The notes under the pieces were generated by a model. It was not told the origin of the DNA. It searched no databases and saw only the letters and a list, made by a program, of their open reading frames with translations. DNA of 6,582 bases from an uncultured Eubacteriales bacterium (lineage in GTDB: Bacteria > Bacillota > Clostridia > Monoglobales > Monoglobaceae): positions 1 through 6,582 of the forward strand of contig USLC01000046.1 in NCBI GenBank assembly GCA_900555375.1. The letters run 5' to 3'. Both the position numbers and the translations under genes were made by a program. This document shows positions 6,445 to 6,582 of this stretch, in pieces (position 1 is the stretch's first letter; each line of letters begins with the position of its first letter).

Positions 6445-6524
6445 TGTACTCCCTCATTACATCCGCAATTCGGGCAAAACTTTGTTCCCTCACTTATTTG
6501 TGTACCGCAATTTTTACAAAACAT
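6441..6524 (-). CDS. Zinc-ribbon microprotein, 27 aa
   Basis: ATG at 6524 to TGA at 6441-6443 encodes 27 residues with CKNC (3-6) and CPNC (17-20), the complete four-Cys ligand set of a zinc-ribbon module of the type 'FCxxCGxxI..G.KFCPNCG', plus one extra Cys22. AGGAG (6534-6538) lies 9 nt upstream, and the stop overlaps the start of the next gene as ATGA. The good ribosome binding site, the intact ligand set and the coupling argue for real translation. It is the first gene of the three-gene operon. It may act as a stand-alone zinc finger or a leader peptide. Alternatively it is the detached first ribbon of an ancestral two-ribbon protein. Confidence 0.7.
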   Translation of the reverse strand: MFCKNCGTQISEGTKFCPNCGCNEGVQ

Positions 6525-6556
6525 TTCCTTTTACTCCTTTTTACAAATTTTTCTTT

Positions 6557-6565
6557 ATTATATCA
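6557..6565 (-). promoter_or_regulatory. Extended -10 promoter of the zinc-ribbon/lipoprotein operon
   Basis: The minus strand carries TGATATAAT, a perfect TATAAT (6557-6562) preceded by the extended TGn element, 33 nt before the microprotein ATG. Most of the -35 position falls beyond the window edge. Confidence 0.6.
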
Positions 6566-6582
6566 CAGATGTTGCAGAATTG

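Overview
The window most likely comes from an anaerobic, spore-forming or spore-derived Firmicute of the class Clostridia (Oscillospiraceae/Lachnospiraceae-like). This rests on AGGAG-type ribosome binding sites, sigma-A-like TTGNNN/TATAAT promoters, a Gram-positive lipoprotein signal, zinc-ribbon membrane proteins and the protein families seen. It is inference from sequence character, not a taxonomic assignment. No RNA gene, insertion sequence, CRISPR array or phage gene is visible.

Left part (1-1339, minus strand): the first 446 codons of an elongation factor G-like GTPase that runs off the window. It belongs to the divergent EF-G paralogue group, with P-loop GHGNSGKT and DTPGY in place of the canonical DTPGH. 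A gene-free stretch (1340-1698) separates it from a divergent plus-strand gene. That stretch holds a sigma-A-like promoter and a structured 5' leader for the GTPase, and a possible sporulation-type (sigma-K/E-like) promoter for the other gene.

Middle part (1699-4251, plus strand): a cysteine-rich protein of unknown function (20 Cys in 341 aa) closed by a strong intrinsic terminator. Its 5' end looks frameshifted. Next is a two-gene operon with its own promoter: a 10-TM EamA/DMT-family permease whose stop codon overlaps the GTG start of a DUF523 protein, the family of the iron-sulfur desulfurase TudS.

Right part (4366-6524, minus strand, visibly AT-richer): a three-gene operon convergent with the previous one. 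A 27-aa zinc-ribbon microprotein, missed by ordinary length cut-offs, overlaps by 4 nt a zinc-ribbon, single-TM protein with a C-terminal 'GTW' beta domain. A lipoprotein with a short SPOR-like tail follows. An extended -10 promoter lies at the right edge. The operon looks like an envelope-associated accessory cassette of unknown role and is the least described part of the window.
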